Below, piece after piece: positions 24,318 through 34,412 of a stretch of DNA of 55,549 nt; the first letter of the stretch is position 1; each line of letters begins with the position of its first letter. Source of the DNA: Pseudomonas izuensis (lineage in GTDB: Bacteria > Pseudomonadota > Gammaproteobacteria > Pseudomonadales > Pseudomonadaceae); the NCBI RefSeq assembly GCF_009861505.1, contig NZ_WTFT01000008.1, positions 1 to 55,549 on the forward strand. Direction: 5' to 3'. The translations under genes were made by a program, and so were the position numbers. The notes under the pieces are model-generated. The model had not been told where the DNA came from. It saw nothing but the letters and a program-made list of their open reading frames with translations, and searched no databases.

Positions 24318-25430
24318 TCAGTCGTTGAGCAAGCGCCCGTGACGCAGCGCTTCGCGCCCCGCCACCTTGGCCAGCCAGAAACCGGGTTGGGCATAACGCA
24401 GCCGTTCAATGGCAAACAGCACCCCGGACGTACCAGCACACACCGTGCTGACCCGATCCGCCAGCGGATCGATCACTTCAAAAATCTCATCGCCAGCATC
24501 AACCCATTCACCGGGTTTACGCAGAAAACTCACCACGCCCGGATGCGGCGCGAACAGCAATTCGGTGCCTTCGAACGGCAGGCCTTCGCAAGCGTCCTGC
24601 GCAGGTGCAGGCCAGTCGCCGCTGATCAGGCCCTGCTCGGCGAGGAACGCCAGAATGCCCTCGGCATGCGCCTCGGTCTCGAGGCGACCGGTGTCGGCCT
24701 GACCACCCAGTTCAATGGTAGTCGCCAGGCACGCCAGTGGAATCTGCGCGTCCGGGAACAAACGGGACAACCGCAACCACGGCAGCGAACAGGCTTCGTC
24801 GAAGGAGCTGCCGCCGGAATCTTCCGCCAGCAGACCGACCCGCACATTCAGGTGCGCGGCCAGCGAACGCCATTGCGGCCAGTGCTGCGGCAAGGCGTAC
24901 ATGTGCAGCGCCGCTTCACAATCGCAATGCAGGTCCAGCACCACATCGGCGGCGCAGGCATGGCTGAGCAGCACACGCTGCATGCCTTGCAACTGGCTGC
25001 TCGCCTCTGGCAAGGCCGCCAGATGATCACTCATGGCCTGGCGGATCAAACGGATGTTGGCGTGCGGGTCATCACCCAGATGCCCATCGAGTTGCGCGGC
25101 CACTGGCACGCTGAGTTCGACGAAATCCCGGTTGAAGTTCTTGCCGCTGCCCGCCTCGAAACGCCCTTGATGATTGCCCTGCAGCAACTGACCGAGGCCC
25201 AGTGGATTGGCCACCGGCACCAGTTCGATCACGCCGTTGAGCAAGCCTTGGGCTTCGAGTTCGGCCAGGCGCTTTTTCAGCGCCCAGGCCGTGCGCATGC
25301 CCGGCAATTCATCGGCGTGCAGGCTGGCCTGAATGTAAGCCTTGCGCTCGCCACTGCCGAAGCGAAACACCGAAATCTGGCGTTCGCTACCGAGGTGACT
25401 CCACGGCAAAGCATGATCGATGCGTTCCAT
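24318..25430 (-). CDS. aotO: AstE-like zinc hydrolase of the aot operon (AotO)
   Basis: This 370-residue protein is of the succinylglutamate desuccinylase/aspartoacylase family, with the zinc motif HADELPG (about His38, Glu41) and the later VLDLHCDCE block. A C-terminal barrel-like region (HPGVVSFLRKPGEWVDAG) resembles a biotinyl/lipoyl-like fold, as in other family members. It lies within the aot transporter operon, 1 base from aotM and 28 from aotP, as in P. aeruginosa (PA0891). Its substrate is unknown; a deacylase of N-acylated arginine or ornithine is a reasonable inference. Confidence 0.8.
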   Translation of the reverse strand: MERIDHALPWSHLGSERQISVFRFGSGERKAYIQASLHADELPGMRTAWALKKRLAELEAQGLLNGVIELVPVANPLGLGQLLQGNHQGRFEAGSGKNFNRDFVELSVPVAAQLDGHLGDDPHANIRLIRQAMSDHLAALPEASSQLQGMQRVLLSHACAADVVLDLHCDCEAALHMYALPQHWPQWRSLAAHLNVRVGLLAEDSGGSSFDEACSLPWLRLSRLFPDAQIPLACLATTIELGGQADTGRLETEAHAEGILAFLAEQGLISGDWPAPAQDACEGLPFEGTELLFAPHPGVVSFLRKPGEWVDAGDEIFEVIDPLADRVSTVCAGTSGVLFAIERLRYAQPGFWLAKVAGREALRHGRLLND

Positions 25431-25431
25431 A

Positions 25432-26130
25432 TCAGTGCTTCCGCGGGGCCAGGTAGCCCAGCCAGCGGCGCTCGGCCAGTTTGAACAGCTTCACCAGAAT
25501 GAAGGTCAGGCACAGGTAGAACACGCCGGCGGTGATGTAGGCTTCGAACGGCAGGTAGAACTGAGCGTTGACCGTGCGCGCGGCACCGGTGATGTCGATC
25601 AGGGTCACGATGGACGCCAGACTGGTGGTCTGCAACATCATGATCACTTCGTTGCTGTATTGCGGCAGCGCACGACGCAGGGCCGACGGCAACAGGATGC
25701 GCTTGTACATCTTGACCCGCGACATGCCCATGGCCTTGGCCGCTTCGATCTCGCCGTTCGGCGTGGCCCGCAGGCTGCCGGCGATGATTTCGGCGGTGTA
25801 GGCGCTGGTGTTGATGGCGAACGCCAGGCACGCACAGAAGGTCGCGCTGGACAGCCACGGCCAGAGGAAGCTGTCGCGAACGGTTTCGAATTGCGCCAGA
25901 CCGTAGTAGATCAGAAACAGCTGCACCAGCATCGGCGTGCCGCGGATCACGTAGGTGTAGAGCCACGCGGTCATGTTGACCACCGCGTTTTTCGAGACGC
26001 GCATCAAGCCCAGCGGCAACGCACACAGCAGGCCGAAGAACAGCGACAGTGCGAGCAGTTTGAGGGTGGTCACCAGGCCGCCGAAGTACAGCGGCAAGGC
26101 CTCCCAAATGACGTTGTAGTCGAAGATCAT
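25432..26130 (-). CDS. aotM: Arginine/ornithine ABC transporter permease
   Basis: This 232-residue polar-amino-acid permease has about five membrane segments and the EAA loop (GEIEAAKAMGMSRVKMYKRILLPSA). It forms the inner-membrane channel with AotQ. Its ATG overlaps the aotQ stop by 4 bases (ATGA), so translation is coupled. Confidence 0.93.
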   Translation of the reverse strand: MIFDYNVIWEALPLYFGGLVTTLKLLALSLFFGLLCALPLGLMRVSKNAVVNMTAWLYTYVIRGTPMLVQLFLIYYGLAQFETVRDSFLWPWLSSATFCACLAFAINTSAYTAEIIAGSLRATPNGEIEAAKAMGMSRVKMYKRILLPSALRRALPQYSNEVIMMLQTTSLASIVTLIDITGAARTVNAQFYLPFEAYITAGVFYLCLTFILVKLFKLAERRWLGYLAPRKH

Positions 26131-26816
26131 AGATCAGCCGCCCTTACGCCTACCGAGTAGCGCTTCTCAAGGTGACGCAATGCCAGCAACGAGACACTGG
26201 TGATCACCAGGTACATCGCCGCCACTGCGAGGAAGAAGGTGAAAGGTTCGCGGGTGGCATCGGCCGCCTGCTTGGCCTTGAACATCATGTCTTGCAGACC
26301 CACCACCGAAATCAGCGCGGTGGCCTTGGTCAGTACCAGCCAGTTGTTGGTGAAACCCGGAATCGCCAGGCGAATCATCTGCGGTACCAGTACCCGGAAG
26401 AACACCTGGAAACTGCTCATGCCGTAAGCCATGCCGGCTTCGGCCTGACCCTTGGGGATCGCCATGAAGGCGCCACGGAAGGTTTCCGACAGGTAGGCAC
26501 CGAAGATGAAGCCCAGGGTGCCGATACCGGCAGCCAACGGGTTCAGGTCGATGTATTCGTCAAAACCGAGCAGCGGTGCGACACGGTTGAGCAGGTCCTG
26601 GCCGCCGTAGAAAATCAGCAGGATCAGCACCAGGTCGGGAATACCGCGGATCACTGTGGAGTACAGATCGCCCAGCCAGGCCAGCCAGCGCACCGGCGAC
26701 AGGCGCAGTGCCACGCCGATCAGGCCCAGAACAATGGCCAGGGCCATGGACGACAAGGCGAGCTGAAGCGTCAGCCAAGCGCCATCGAGGATGACAGCCC
26801 CGTAGCCTTTCAACAT
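26127..26816 (-). CDS. aotQ: Arginine/ornithine ABC transporter permease
   Basis: This 229-residue permease, paired with AotM, has five membrane segments and the EAA motif (GQAEAGMAYGMSSFQVFFRVLVPQM). It lies about 90 bases after aotJ, with a terminator-like hairpin in that gap. Confidence 0.93.
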   Translation of the reverse strand: MLKGYGAVILDGAWLTLQLALSSMALAIVLGLIGVALRLSPVRWLAWLGDLYSTVIRGIPDLVLILLIFYGGQDLLNRVAPLLGFDEYIDLNPLAAGIGTLGFIFGAYLSETFRGAFMAIPKGQAEAGMAYGMSSFQVFFRVLVPQMIRLAIPGFTNNWLVLTKATALISVVGLQDMMFKAKQAADATREPFTFFLAVAAMYLVITSVSLLALRHLEKRYSVGVRAADL

Positions 26817-26842
26817 GATTCAGGTCCTCGAAAGTTGGGATG

Positions 26843-26886
26843 AAAAAATGGCGCAAACCTCAGAGATCCTGTTGCTTGCGCCATTT
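26843..26886 (-). terminator. Intercistronic hairpin between aotJ and aotQ
   Basis: On the minus strand AAATGGCGCAA and TTGCGCCATTT form an 11-bp stem around a 19-base loop, followed by a T-run. It sits directly after the binding-protein gene and would lower the level of the permease mRNA relative to aotJ, as is common in ABC importer operons. Confidence 0.75.
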
Positions 26887-26907
26887 CGGACTTGTCGCCG
26901 GGACGTG

Positions 26908-27687
26908 TTACTTGCCGTAGATATCGAAGGCGAAGTACTTGTCCTGGATTTGCTTGTACTTGCCGTTTTCGCGGATGGCCGCGATGGCAGCATTGAGCTT
27001 GTCCAGCTCAGCCTTGTCGCCCTTGCGCACGGCAATGCCGACGCCGTCGCCGAAGTATTTGACGTCGGTGAACGCAGGACCGACGAAGGCGAAGCCTTTA
27101 CCGGCGTCGGTTTTCAGGAAACCGTCATCCAGCAGCGTAGCGTCTGCCACGGTGCCGTCGAGGCGGCCGGCGGCCACATCCAGATAAATTTCGTTCTGCG
27201 AGCCGTACGGCTTGATCTCGGTACCCAGCGGGGCCAGGACTTCACGGGCGAAACGCTCGTGGATCGAACCGCGTTGCACGCCGATGTTCTTGCCCTTGAG
27301 CTCGGTCAGGTTGTCGCTGACCTGAGTGCCGGCCTTCATGACCAGGCGCGCCGGAGTGTTGTAGTACTTGTTGGTGAAGTCCACGGACTTCTTGCGATCT
27401 TCAGTGATCGACATGGACGACAGGATCGCGTCGATCTTGCGCACCTTGAGCGCCGGGATCAGACCGTCGAACTCTTGCTCGACCCACACGCACTTGACCT
27501 TCATCTCTTCGCACAGGGCGTTGCCGATGTCGTAGTCGAAACCCACGATGCTGCCATCCGGTGCTTTGGATGCGAACGGAGGGTAAGCCGCTTCAATACC
27601 GATTTTCAGAGGTTTTTCATCGGCGAAGGTTGGCAGGGACAGCACGGTGGACAGTGCCAGGGCGCCAAGCAGCACGAGTTTCTTCAT
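26908..27687 (-). CDS. aotJ: Periplasmic arginine/ornithine-binding protein
   Basis: This 259-residue solute-binding protein of the polar amino acid family (SBP_bac_3) has a signal peptide cleaved near LPTFA-DEKP (about residue 22). The mature part begins [19 protein letters not shown], the standard start of lysine/arginine/ornithine-binding proteins. It captures arginine and ornithine in the periplasm for AotQMP. I chose MKKLVLLG as the start because it gives a clean signal peptide. It is the first gene of the operon and lies 170 bases downstream of an ArgR-type half-site. Confidence 0.94.
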   Translation of the reverse strand: MKKLVLLGALALSTVLSLPTFADEKPLKIGIEAAYPPFASKAPDGSIVGFDYDIGNALCEEMKVKCVWVEQEFDGLIPALKVRKIDAILSSMSITEDRKKSVDFTNKYYNTPARLVMKAGTQVSDNLTELKGKNIGVQRGSIHERFAREVLAPLGTEIKPYGSQNEIYLDVAAGRLDGTVADATLLDDGFLKTDAGKGFAFVGPAFTDVKYFGDGVGIAVRKGDKAELDKLNAAIAAIRENGKYKQIQDKYFAFDIYGK

Positions 27688-27856
27688 CTTGGGACTCCAT
27701 CGGAAAAGGGCTAAAACGGCAGAGTGAGCGACAGCCCAATATGCGAATGAGTGGAACCGGAAAGCGTTGCTGCGTCCTGCATTGCGTGTGCGAATTTTCA
27801 ACACGGGCAACGACGAGCGAATGATCGGCATTCTAACGACAGGCCCGAAGCCGATA

Positions 27857-27872
27857 TTTCTTCAATGCGACA
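27857..27872 (-). promoter_or_regulatory. ArgR half-site upstream of aotJ
   Basis: TGTCGC-N8-AA on the minus strand, with AA also present 21 bases upstream where a partner half-site would end (CTTCTGTAA). It fits ArgR activation of the aot operon. A CTTGCA/TGCAAG dyad at 27919-27936 lies further up. Confidence 0.5.
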
Positions 27873-28201
27873 ACTAGTTACAGAAGCACCGAGAAAGCCG
27901 TTTGGGCACGTTGACAGCCTTGCAAAATCATGCAAGAGCAAAAGATGGCAAACCGATCTATGTAGCAAATTGCGGGCCTATTATTGGCAAACCCTTCTAA
28001 TCCGGCAAGCGTAGCGTGGGGAGTTATTTTTTGAGCGTGCGAAATGCACCATTGCTGGCCGATGGCGTTTCGCAATGCCCCGACTCTGCGCGAGCGGTTA
28101 CACATTCAGTTACTTGAAAGCAGATGGGTAACAGTGGGAAAGCGCCTACAGAGGAAGCCGATAATTATTGGCTGATGTTTATGCGGTGTCTGACAGGCCG
28201 T

Positions 28202-28296
28202 CATCGCGGGCAAGCCTTGCTCCCACGGAATCGGCGTCGTGCCCAAGATCGGCGAACAACACAAAACCTGTGGGAGCAAGGCTTGCCCGCGATGAG
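28202..28296. repeat. REP pair, AAGGCTTGCCCGCGA type
   Basis: Inverted copies of GTGGGAGCAAGGCTTGCCCG, about 40 bases apart, in the gap between divergent-facing aotJ promoter region and the acsA 3' end. Confidence 0.9.
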
Positions 28297-28329
28297 GCCA
28301 GAACTGCCAACACAAACCCCTCAGGCAAT

Positions 28330-28362
28330 AAAAAACCCCACCCGACTCAACATCGGGTGGGG
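28330..28362 (-). terminator. Terminator of acsA
   Basis: A CCCCACCCGA/TCGGGTGGGG stem with a short loop is followed on the minus strand by a T-run, about 22 bases past the acsA stop. Confidence 0.88.
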
Positions 28363-28384
28363 CTTCGATGACGCCAAACGCTAC

Positions 28385-30340
<1,956 letters not shown>

Positions 30341-30478
30341 CTTTCTTACCTCGGTGGAATTAGTTGTTTTTGTATGGCCCTCGTTTTAGCCGGGCCGGGC
30401 CTATAGAACCATTCGACGATGGTAGTAACAAGCCCATACAAATTGTCGTGAATAGCTCTAAACCGCCCACCGCCCCCT

Positions 30479-30581
30479 TGTAGGAGCGAGCCCTGCTCGC
30501 GATGGTCGCCAACGATTACGCGCCGAGCCTGACACCCCGCGGCGCCCTCAGGTTCATCGCGAGCAAGCTCGCTCCTACAGA
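30479..30581. repeat. REP pair upstream of acsA
   Basis: Inverted TAGGAGCGAGC-type units (one arm reads GAGCCCTGCTCGC with one extra C, the other GAGCAAGCTCGC) flank about 50 bases. Confidence 0.85.
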
Positions 30582-30757
30582 GAAATAGAGGTTATTCAGG
30601 GATTGTTACAGGATCTGTCAAAGGTGTTTATCAAAACCACGTCTATATGAACGTATCCGCCCCCCCTAAAATCTGCCTCGCCAACCCGGCAACCTGAGTT
30701 AACCAAGTTACAGCCCCCACGAAGGCAGTTAACCCAAACCAAGTAGTTCAGCTCCAC

Positions 30758-30780
30758 ACGCAACCCCAAAAAGGTTGCGT
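30758..30780 (+). repeat. Leader hairpin before the DUF2790 gene
   Basis: ACGCAACC and GGTTGCGT pair around CCAAAAA, 33 bases before the start of the 30814 gene, so in its 5' leader. It has no T-run; it may stabilise the mRNA or control its translation. Confidence 0.5.
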
Positions 30781-30813
30781 GAACCCACTCGACCTTAGAA
30801 AGGTAAAACTCAA

Positions 30814-31077
30814 ATGAAAGCTTTATTGGTTCTGGCCCTCAGCAGCGTGTGCGTAAGTGCCATGGCAAGCGAGGTCCCGACTGATGTCGCGCAGCAACAA
30901 CCGCCCATTGAGGAATACACTTACTCGATGAATCTGGACATCGCCAAAGTGATCTCCATGAGCGAAGCCCCGAATGTTTGTGAAGTTGTGCCAATGAAAA
31001 TGGAATACGAAGATTCCAACGGTCAACGGCATATCCTGCGTTACAGCGCGATGGGCAACGGTTGCTCTAACGGCTGA
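30814..31077 (+). CDS. DUF2790 family small exported protein
   Basis: This 87-residue protein begins with a signal peptide (MKALLVLALSSVCVSAMAS). The mature part YTYSMNLDIAKVIS, VCEVVPMKMEYEDSNGQRHILRYSAMGNGC is the DUF2790 signature with two cysteines that could pair in the periplasm. Such genes occur in several copies in pseudomonads and are often metal- or stress-responsive; nothing here says which. The start has AAAGGTAAAACTCAA upstream. Confidence 0.8.
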   Translation: MKALLVLALSSVCVSAMASEVPTDVAQQQPPIEEYTYSMNLDIAKVISMSEAPNVCEVVPMKMEYEDSNGQRHILRYSAMGNGCSNG

Positions 31078-31265
31078 TCCCTGCTTCACCCCTCCCCCGA
31101 AAAGGTTCGACCCACCCGCCGCGATCAGGCAGATGAAGCGCCGAACCTTACCAATCGAATATTTCGATTATTTTAAGCATTTATTTGCGCTTTTTAATCT
31201 AAATAGTTGGCGTAGTATCAGTCTCACCCAAGACAAACGACGCCCAAGAATCTGGAGCACTGACC

Positions 31266-31541
31266 ATGAAAACCCAACTGATCCTCGCCCTGACCCTCTC
31301 CGTCCTGGCTGCCAACACCTTCGCTGCCGATGGTTACGACCGCACCGGCTCGGCCGCCTACACCAACGAAGCCTCTGTCGCTTCCGACGGTTACGACCAC
31401 ACCGGTTCAGCGTCCTTCGCAGCCGATGGCGCAGACCACGTTGGTGCAGGCAAACTCGCTGCCGACGGCTCTGATCACACTGGCGCCGCCCGCCTCGCTG
31501 CCGATGGTGCTGATCACGTCGGTGCCGCTCGCCTGAGCTGA
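31266..31541 (+). CDS. Small exported protein with DGxDHxG repeats
   Basis: This 91-residue protein has a signal peptide (MKTQLILALTLSVLAANTFA) followed by five 13-to-19-residue repeats with core A-A-D-G-x-D-H/R-V/T-G-A (for example AADGADHVGAARL). The repeats are acidic and His-bearing, so metal binding is possible. I do not recognise a characterised family. The hairpin at 31562-31579 follows its stop. The upstream leader carries GATTATTTT/TAATCT-rich sequence suggesting its own promoter. Confidence 0.7.
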   Translation: MKTQLILALTLSVLAANTFAADGYDRTGSAAYTNEASVASDGYDHTGSASFAADGADHVGAGKLAADGSDHTGAARLAADGADHVGAARLS

Positions 31542-31561
31542 GCCGCCTGTGCGACTTCATG

Positions 31562-31579
31562 GCCCGACTTCGGTCGGGC
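31562..31579 (+). terminator. Hairpin after the DGxDHxG-repeat gene
   Basis: GCCCGAC/GTCGGGC stem with a TTCG-type loop, followed by TTAGTTGTGT. The T-run is weak, but the tetraloop stem is typical of terminators. Confidence 0.5.
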
Positions 31580-31615
31580 TTAGTTGTGTCTGGAGCCTGA
31601 GAAACCACTACAGAA

Positions 31616-31631
31616 ACACAAGATGTAGTGA
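31616..31631 (+). promoter_or_regulatory. Possible NrdR box
   Basis: ACACAAGATGTAGTGA matches the NrdR consensus (acaCwAtATaTwGtgt) at 13 of 16 positions. A second, weaker match begins about 29 bases on. NrdR represses ribonucleotide reductase genes. The box is 437 bases upstream of nrdB, so promoter mapping is needed to link them. Confidence 0.35.
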
Positions 31632-32000
31632 AAAAAGCCTTTTTTGGTTATTTCTTGAGCAAAAATAATCCAGGGCAAAAAATCAGGAAAAAAAATCTTT
31701 CCTCGCCAACATCGTTCAAAGCCCTGTAAACCCTCGCTCTGACCGAACAACGGTCGCCGTCGACCGATCCGCAAGCCATTTCGTCGCACCACAGCACGCA
31801 AAACTTCCCTATAATGCGGCCGTAAACGGGCCTGCAATATTCCCTTACAGGGAAGAAAAGCCAGTCTGAAGCCCCGCACAAGCAATCAAAGCTTGCTGCG
31901 CCCATCAGTGGCTCTCGGAACCCCGTACAAAATTCTGTTTGATGCCTGCGTATAGCTGCTGCAAAAAACGATTCCTTTAGATCCAACGCGGCCAGTAAGG

Positions 32001-32035
32001 CCGTGTGAAAAACCGACCTATTCATTTTCACACGG
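32001..32035 (+). repeat. 11-bp inverted repeat just before nrdB
   Basis: CCGTGTGAAAA and TTTTCACACGG pair perfectly around a 13-base loop. The structure ends 17 bases before the AGGAG box of nrdB, so it lies within the presumed mRNA leader. Confidence 0.7.
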
Positions 32036-32067
32036 GCAACTGGCCCTCACGCAGGAGACGACACGTC

Positions 32068-33315
32068 ATGCTGAGCTGGGACGAATTCGACAAAGAAGAC
32101 ACGGAAGTAGTGGCCAAGAGCGCCAACGCCGGCCACGCCACCGAAGCCAATATGGACCGTCTCGACAGCGCTGGCGGTGCCGCCGCCCTGGAAGCTCGCG
32201 CCGTGACCGCCTCTGACTCCGCTGCCGTGGCCCGCGCCAAGGCCGCCCTGGATTCGCTCGACGTGGCCGAAGGCCTTGCCGAACTCGAAGGCGCCTCCGC
32301 CCGTGTCGCCGTTGACGAAAAGCGCATGATCAACTGCCGCGCCGACCTCAACCAACTCGTACCCTTCAAGTACGACTGGGCCTGGCAGAAATACCTGGAC
32401 GGCTGCGCAAACCACTGGATGCCGCAAGAAGTCAACATGACCGCCGACATCGCCCTCTGGAAAAACCCGGAAGGCCTGACCGACGACGAGCGCCGCATCG
32501 TCATGCGCAACCTCGGCTTCTTCTCCACCGCCGACTCCCTGGTAGCCAACAACCTGGTCCTGGCCGTGTACCGCCTGATCACCAACCCGGAATGCCGCCA
32601 GTACATCCTGCGCCAGGCTTTCGAAGAAGCGATCCACACCCACGCCTACCAGTACTGCATCGAATCGCTGGCCATGGATGAAGGCGAAATCTTCAACATG
32701 TACCACGAGATCCCATCGGTCGCGAAAAAAGCCACCTGGGGCCTGAAATACACCCGCTCGATCTCCGATCCGAAGTTCGAAACCGGCACCGTCGAAACCG
32801 ACAAAGAACTGCTGCGCAACCTGATCGCCTACTACTGCGTCCTGGAAGGCATCTTCTTCTACTGCGGCTTCACCCAAATCCTCTCCATGGGCCGCCGCAA
32901 CAAAATGACCGGCGTCGCCGAGCAGTTCCAATACATCCTGCGCGACGAATCCATGCACCTGAACTTCGGCATCGACGTGATCAACCAGATCAAAATCGAA
33001 AACCCGCACTTGTGGGATGCTGAAATGAAGGAAGAAGCTTCGCAGATGATTCTGCAGGGCACTCAACTGGAGATCGAATACGCTCGTGACACCATGCCTC
33101 GCGGTGTGTTGGGCATGAATGCGGCGATGATGGAGGACTACCTCAAGTTCATCGCTAACCGTCGTCTGTCGCAGATTGGTCTGAAGGAAGAGTATCCGGG
33201 GACGACTAACCCGTTCCCTTGGATGAGCGAGATTATGGACTTGAAGAAGGAGAAGAACTTCTTTGAGACTCGGGTTATTGAGTATCAGACTGGTGGGGCT
33301 TTGAGCTGGGATTGA
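32068..33315 (+). CDS. nrdB: Class Ia ribonucleotide reductase, beta (R2) subunit
   Basis: This 415-residue protein carries the diiron and radical-site helices: [14 protein letters not shown] and [16 protein letters not shown], with Fe ligands Glu/His/His. An N-terminal extension of about 85 residues, rich in Ala, Asp and Glu, precedes the R2 core, as in other pseudomonads. With NrdA it reduces ribonucleoside diphosphates in the cytosol. The start has AGGAG about 10 bases upstream; the longer frame to 32005 has no box. A strong terminator follows, so it is monocistronic here. Confidence 0.94.
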   Translation: MLSWDEFDKEDTEVVAKSANAGHATEANMDRLDSAGGAAALEARAVTASDSAAVARAKAALDSLDVAEGLAELEGASARVAVDEKRMINCRADLNQLVPFKYDWAWQKYLDGCANHWMPQEVNMTADIALWKNPEGLTDDERRIVMRNLGFFSTADSLVANNLVLAVYRLITNPECRQYILRQAFEEAIHTHAYQYCIESLAMDEGEIFNMYHEIPSVAKKATWGLKYTRSISDPKFETGTVETDKELLRNLIAYYCVLEGIFFYCGFTQILSMGRRNKMTGVAEQFQYILRDESMHLNFGIDVINQIKIENPHLWDAEMKEEASQMILQGTQLEIEYARDTMPRGVLGMNAAMMEDYLKFIANRRLSQIGLKEEYPGTTNPFPWMSEIMDLKKEKNFFETRVIEYQTGGALSWD

Positions 33316-33363
33316 TTTCTGAGCTTGCCGTGATTTGACGATGTAAATCGACGAATCGAATTA

Positions 33364-33397
33364 CAAAAGGCCCCGATCTGATCGGGGCCTTTTTATT
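33364..33397 (+). terminator. Terminator of nrdB
   Basis: AAAGGCCCCGAT/ATCGGGGCCTTT with a short loop and a T-run, about 50 bases past the stop. Confidence 0.9.
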
Positions 33398-33534
33398 GGG
33401 TAAGAAAACTCTTACTCATCTCGATGCGTGTAGGAACACTCGCAAGATCCGTCGCTATTTTCTGTAGGAATTTTCGTAGACAGGCGTGATGGCCACTCAG
33501 TATCGTCCGAGGGTTTTCCATCCTCGGCGACTGT

Positions 33535-34248
33535 ATGAACGAAAAGAAAAAAGACAGCGACTGGAGTGCTTCTGAGATTAAGGCCGCTGTAGATGCCTAT
33601 CTGAAGATGCTCGCGCTAGAGCTAAGCGGCCAGAAATTCGTTAAGACTGAAGAGAATCTTGCTCTGCGAGAAACGGCTTTGCCAACCCGCACCAAAGGCT
33701 CTGTCGAATTCCGGATGCAGAACATCTCTACTGTTCTAATGAAGATGGATCGGGAATTCATCAAGGGCTACAAGCCTGCCAAAAATGTCGGTTCTAATGT
33801 TGAGCAGTCAATTCGAGCAGTGCTCATTGAACGAGGCGTTCAGCCTGGTGACCCCAAAGCTCCAACAGCCGACGAAGAAGCCCTAGAACGTCGTGCTGCT
33901 GCGCTTCAAAAACAGAAGATAAAGGAACCGCCGAAAGGCATTAAGAGACCGAAGCGAGCGGCAAGCTCCCGTACGGTTTATGTGCGTGATCCCGAAGTGA
34001 GAGCTTGGGTTCGAAATGAAGCCGCAGGGCATTGCGAAGGCTGCGATGAGCCCGCTCCGTTTCAAAAGCTTGATTTACCTTATCTGGAAGTCCACCACGT
34101 TAAGCCGCTCGCCGAAAAAGGCTCAGATCAAGTCAGCAACGCGGTAGCGTTGTGCCCGAACTGCCATCGACGATGCCATCATTCCAATGACAGTGAGGCA
34201 TTCACTAAATTTCTTTATAAAAAGATTGGACGGTTAACTCCCGAGTAA
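33535..34248 (+). CDS. HNH endonuclease
   Basis: In this 237-residue protein the C-terminal half (about 160-225) is an HNH/McrA-type nuclease: CEGCDEPAPF, then LEVHHVKPLAEKGSDQVSNAVALCPNCHRRCHH with the zinc cysteines (CxxC pairs) and the catalytic HH. The N-terminal half (1-155) has no clear match; its lysine- and glutamate-rich helices may bind DNA. No partner methylase is next to it. Codon use is more AT-rich than that of the neighbours, so transfer is likely. It is probably an anti-phage or modification-dependent nuclease, but this is inference. A Shine-Dalgarno is not obvious. Confidence 0.75.
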   Translation: MNEKKKDSDWSASEIKAAVDAYLKMLALELSGQKFVKTEENLALRETALPTRTKGSVEFRMQNISTVLMKMDREFIKGYKPAKNVGSNVEQSIRAVLIERGVQPGDPKAPTADEEALERRAAALQKQKIKEPPKGIKRPKRAASSRTVYVRDPEVRAWVRNEAAGHCEGCDEPAPFQKLDLPYLEVHHVKPLAEKGSDQVSNAVALCPNCHRRCHHSNDSEAFTKFLYKKIGRLTPE

Positions 34249-34264
34249 CGACCACGTCGAACAT

Positions 34265-34287
34265 TGTGGCGAGGGAGCTTGCTCCCG
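34265..34287. repeat. Solitary REP unit
   Basis: A single copy (GTGGCGAGGGAGCTTGCTCC) without a partner, of a fourth sequence class, in the gap before the pyocin. Confidence 0.75.
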
Positions 34288-34412
34288 TTCGAGCATCAGC
34301 GACATTTCCCTGAGTCATTAGCGACCCGTCCTACAGCCACAAAATGTCCCGTTCGTTAACGTCGCGCAGCCCTATCCGGGGTTGCCGATGGACGAACACA
34401 CAAGGACAGTCA

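Larger units (their letters stand above)
31585..32067 (+). other. Long structured leader region of nrdB
   Basis: No gene is visible in these 480 bases. I see a TATAAT (31810-31815) without a clear -35, then several dyads: GGCC at 31819-31831, TTCCCT/AGGGAA (31840-31854), and an 11-bp inverted repeat (32001-32035). nrdA, the usual partner in front of nrdB, is absent. Confidence 0.5.
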
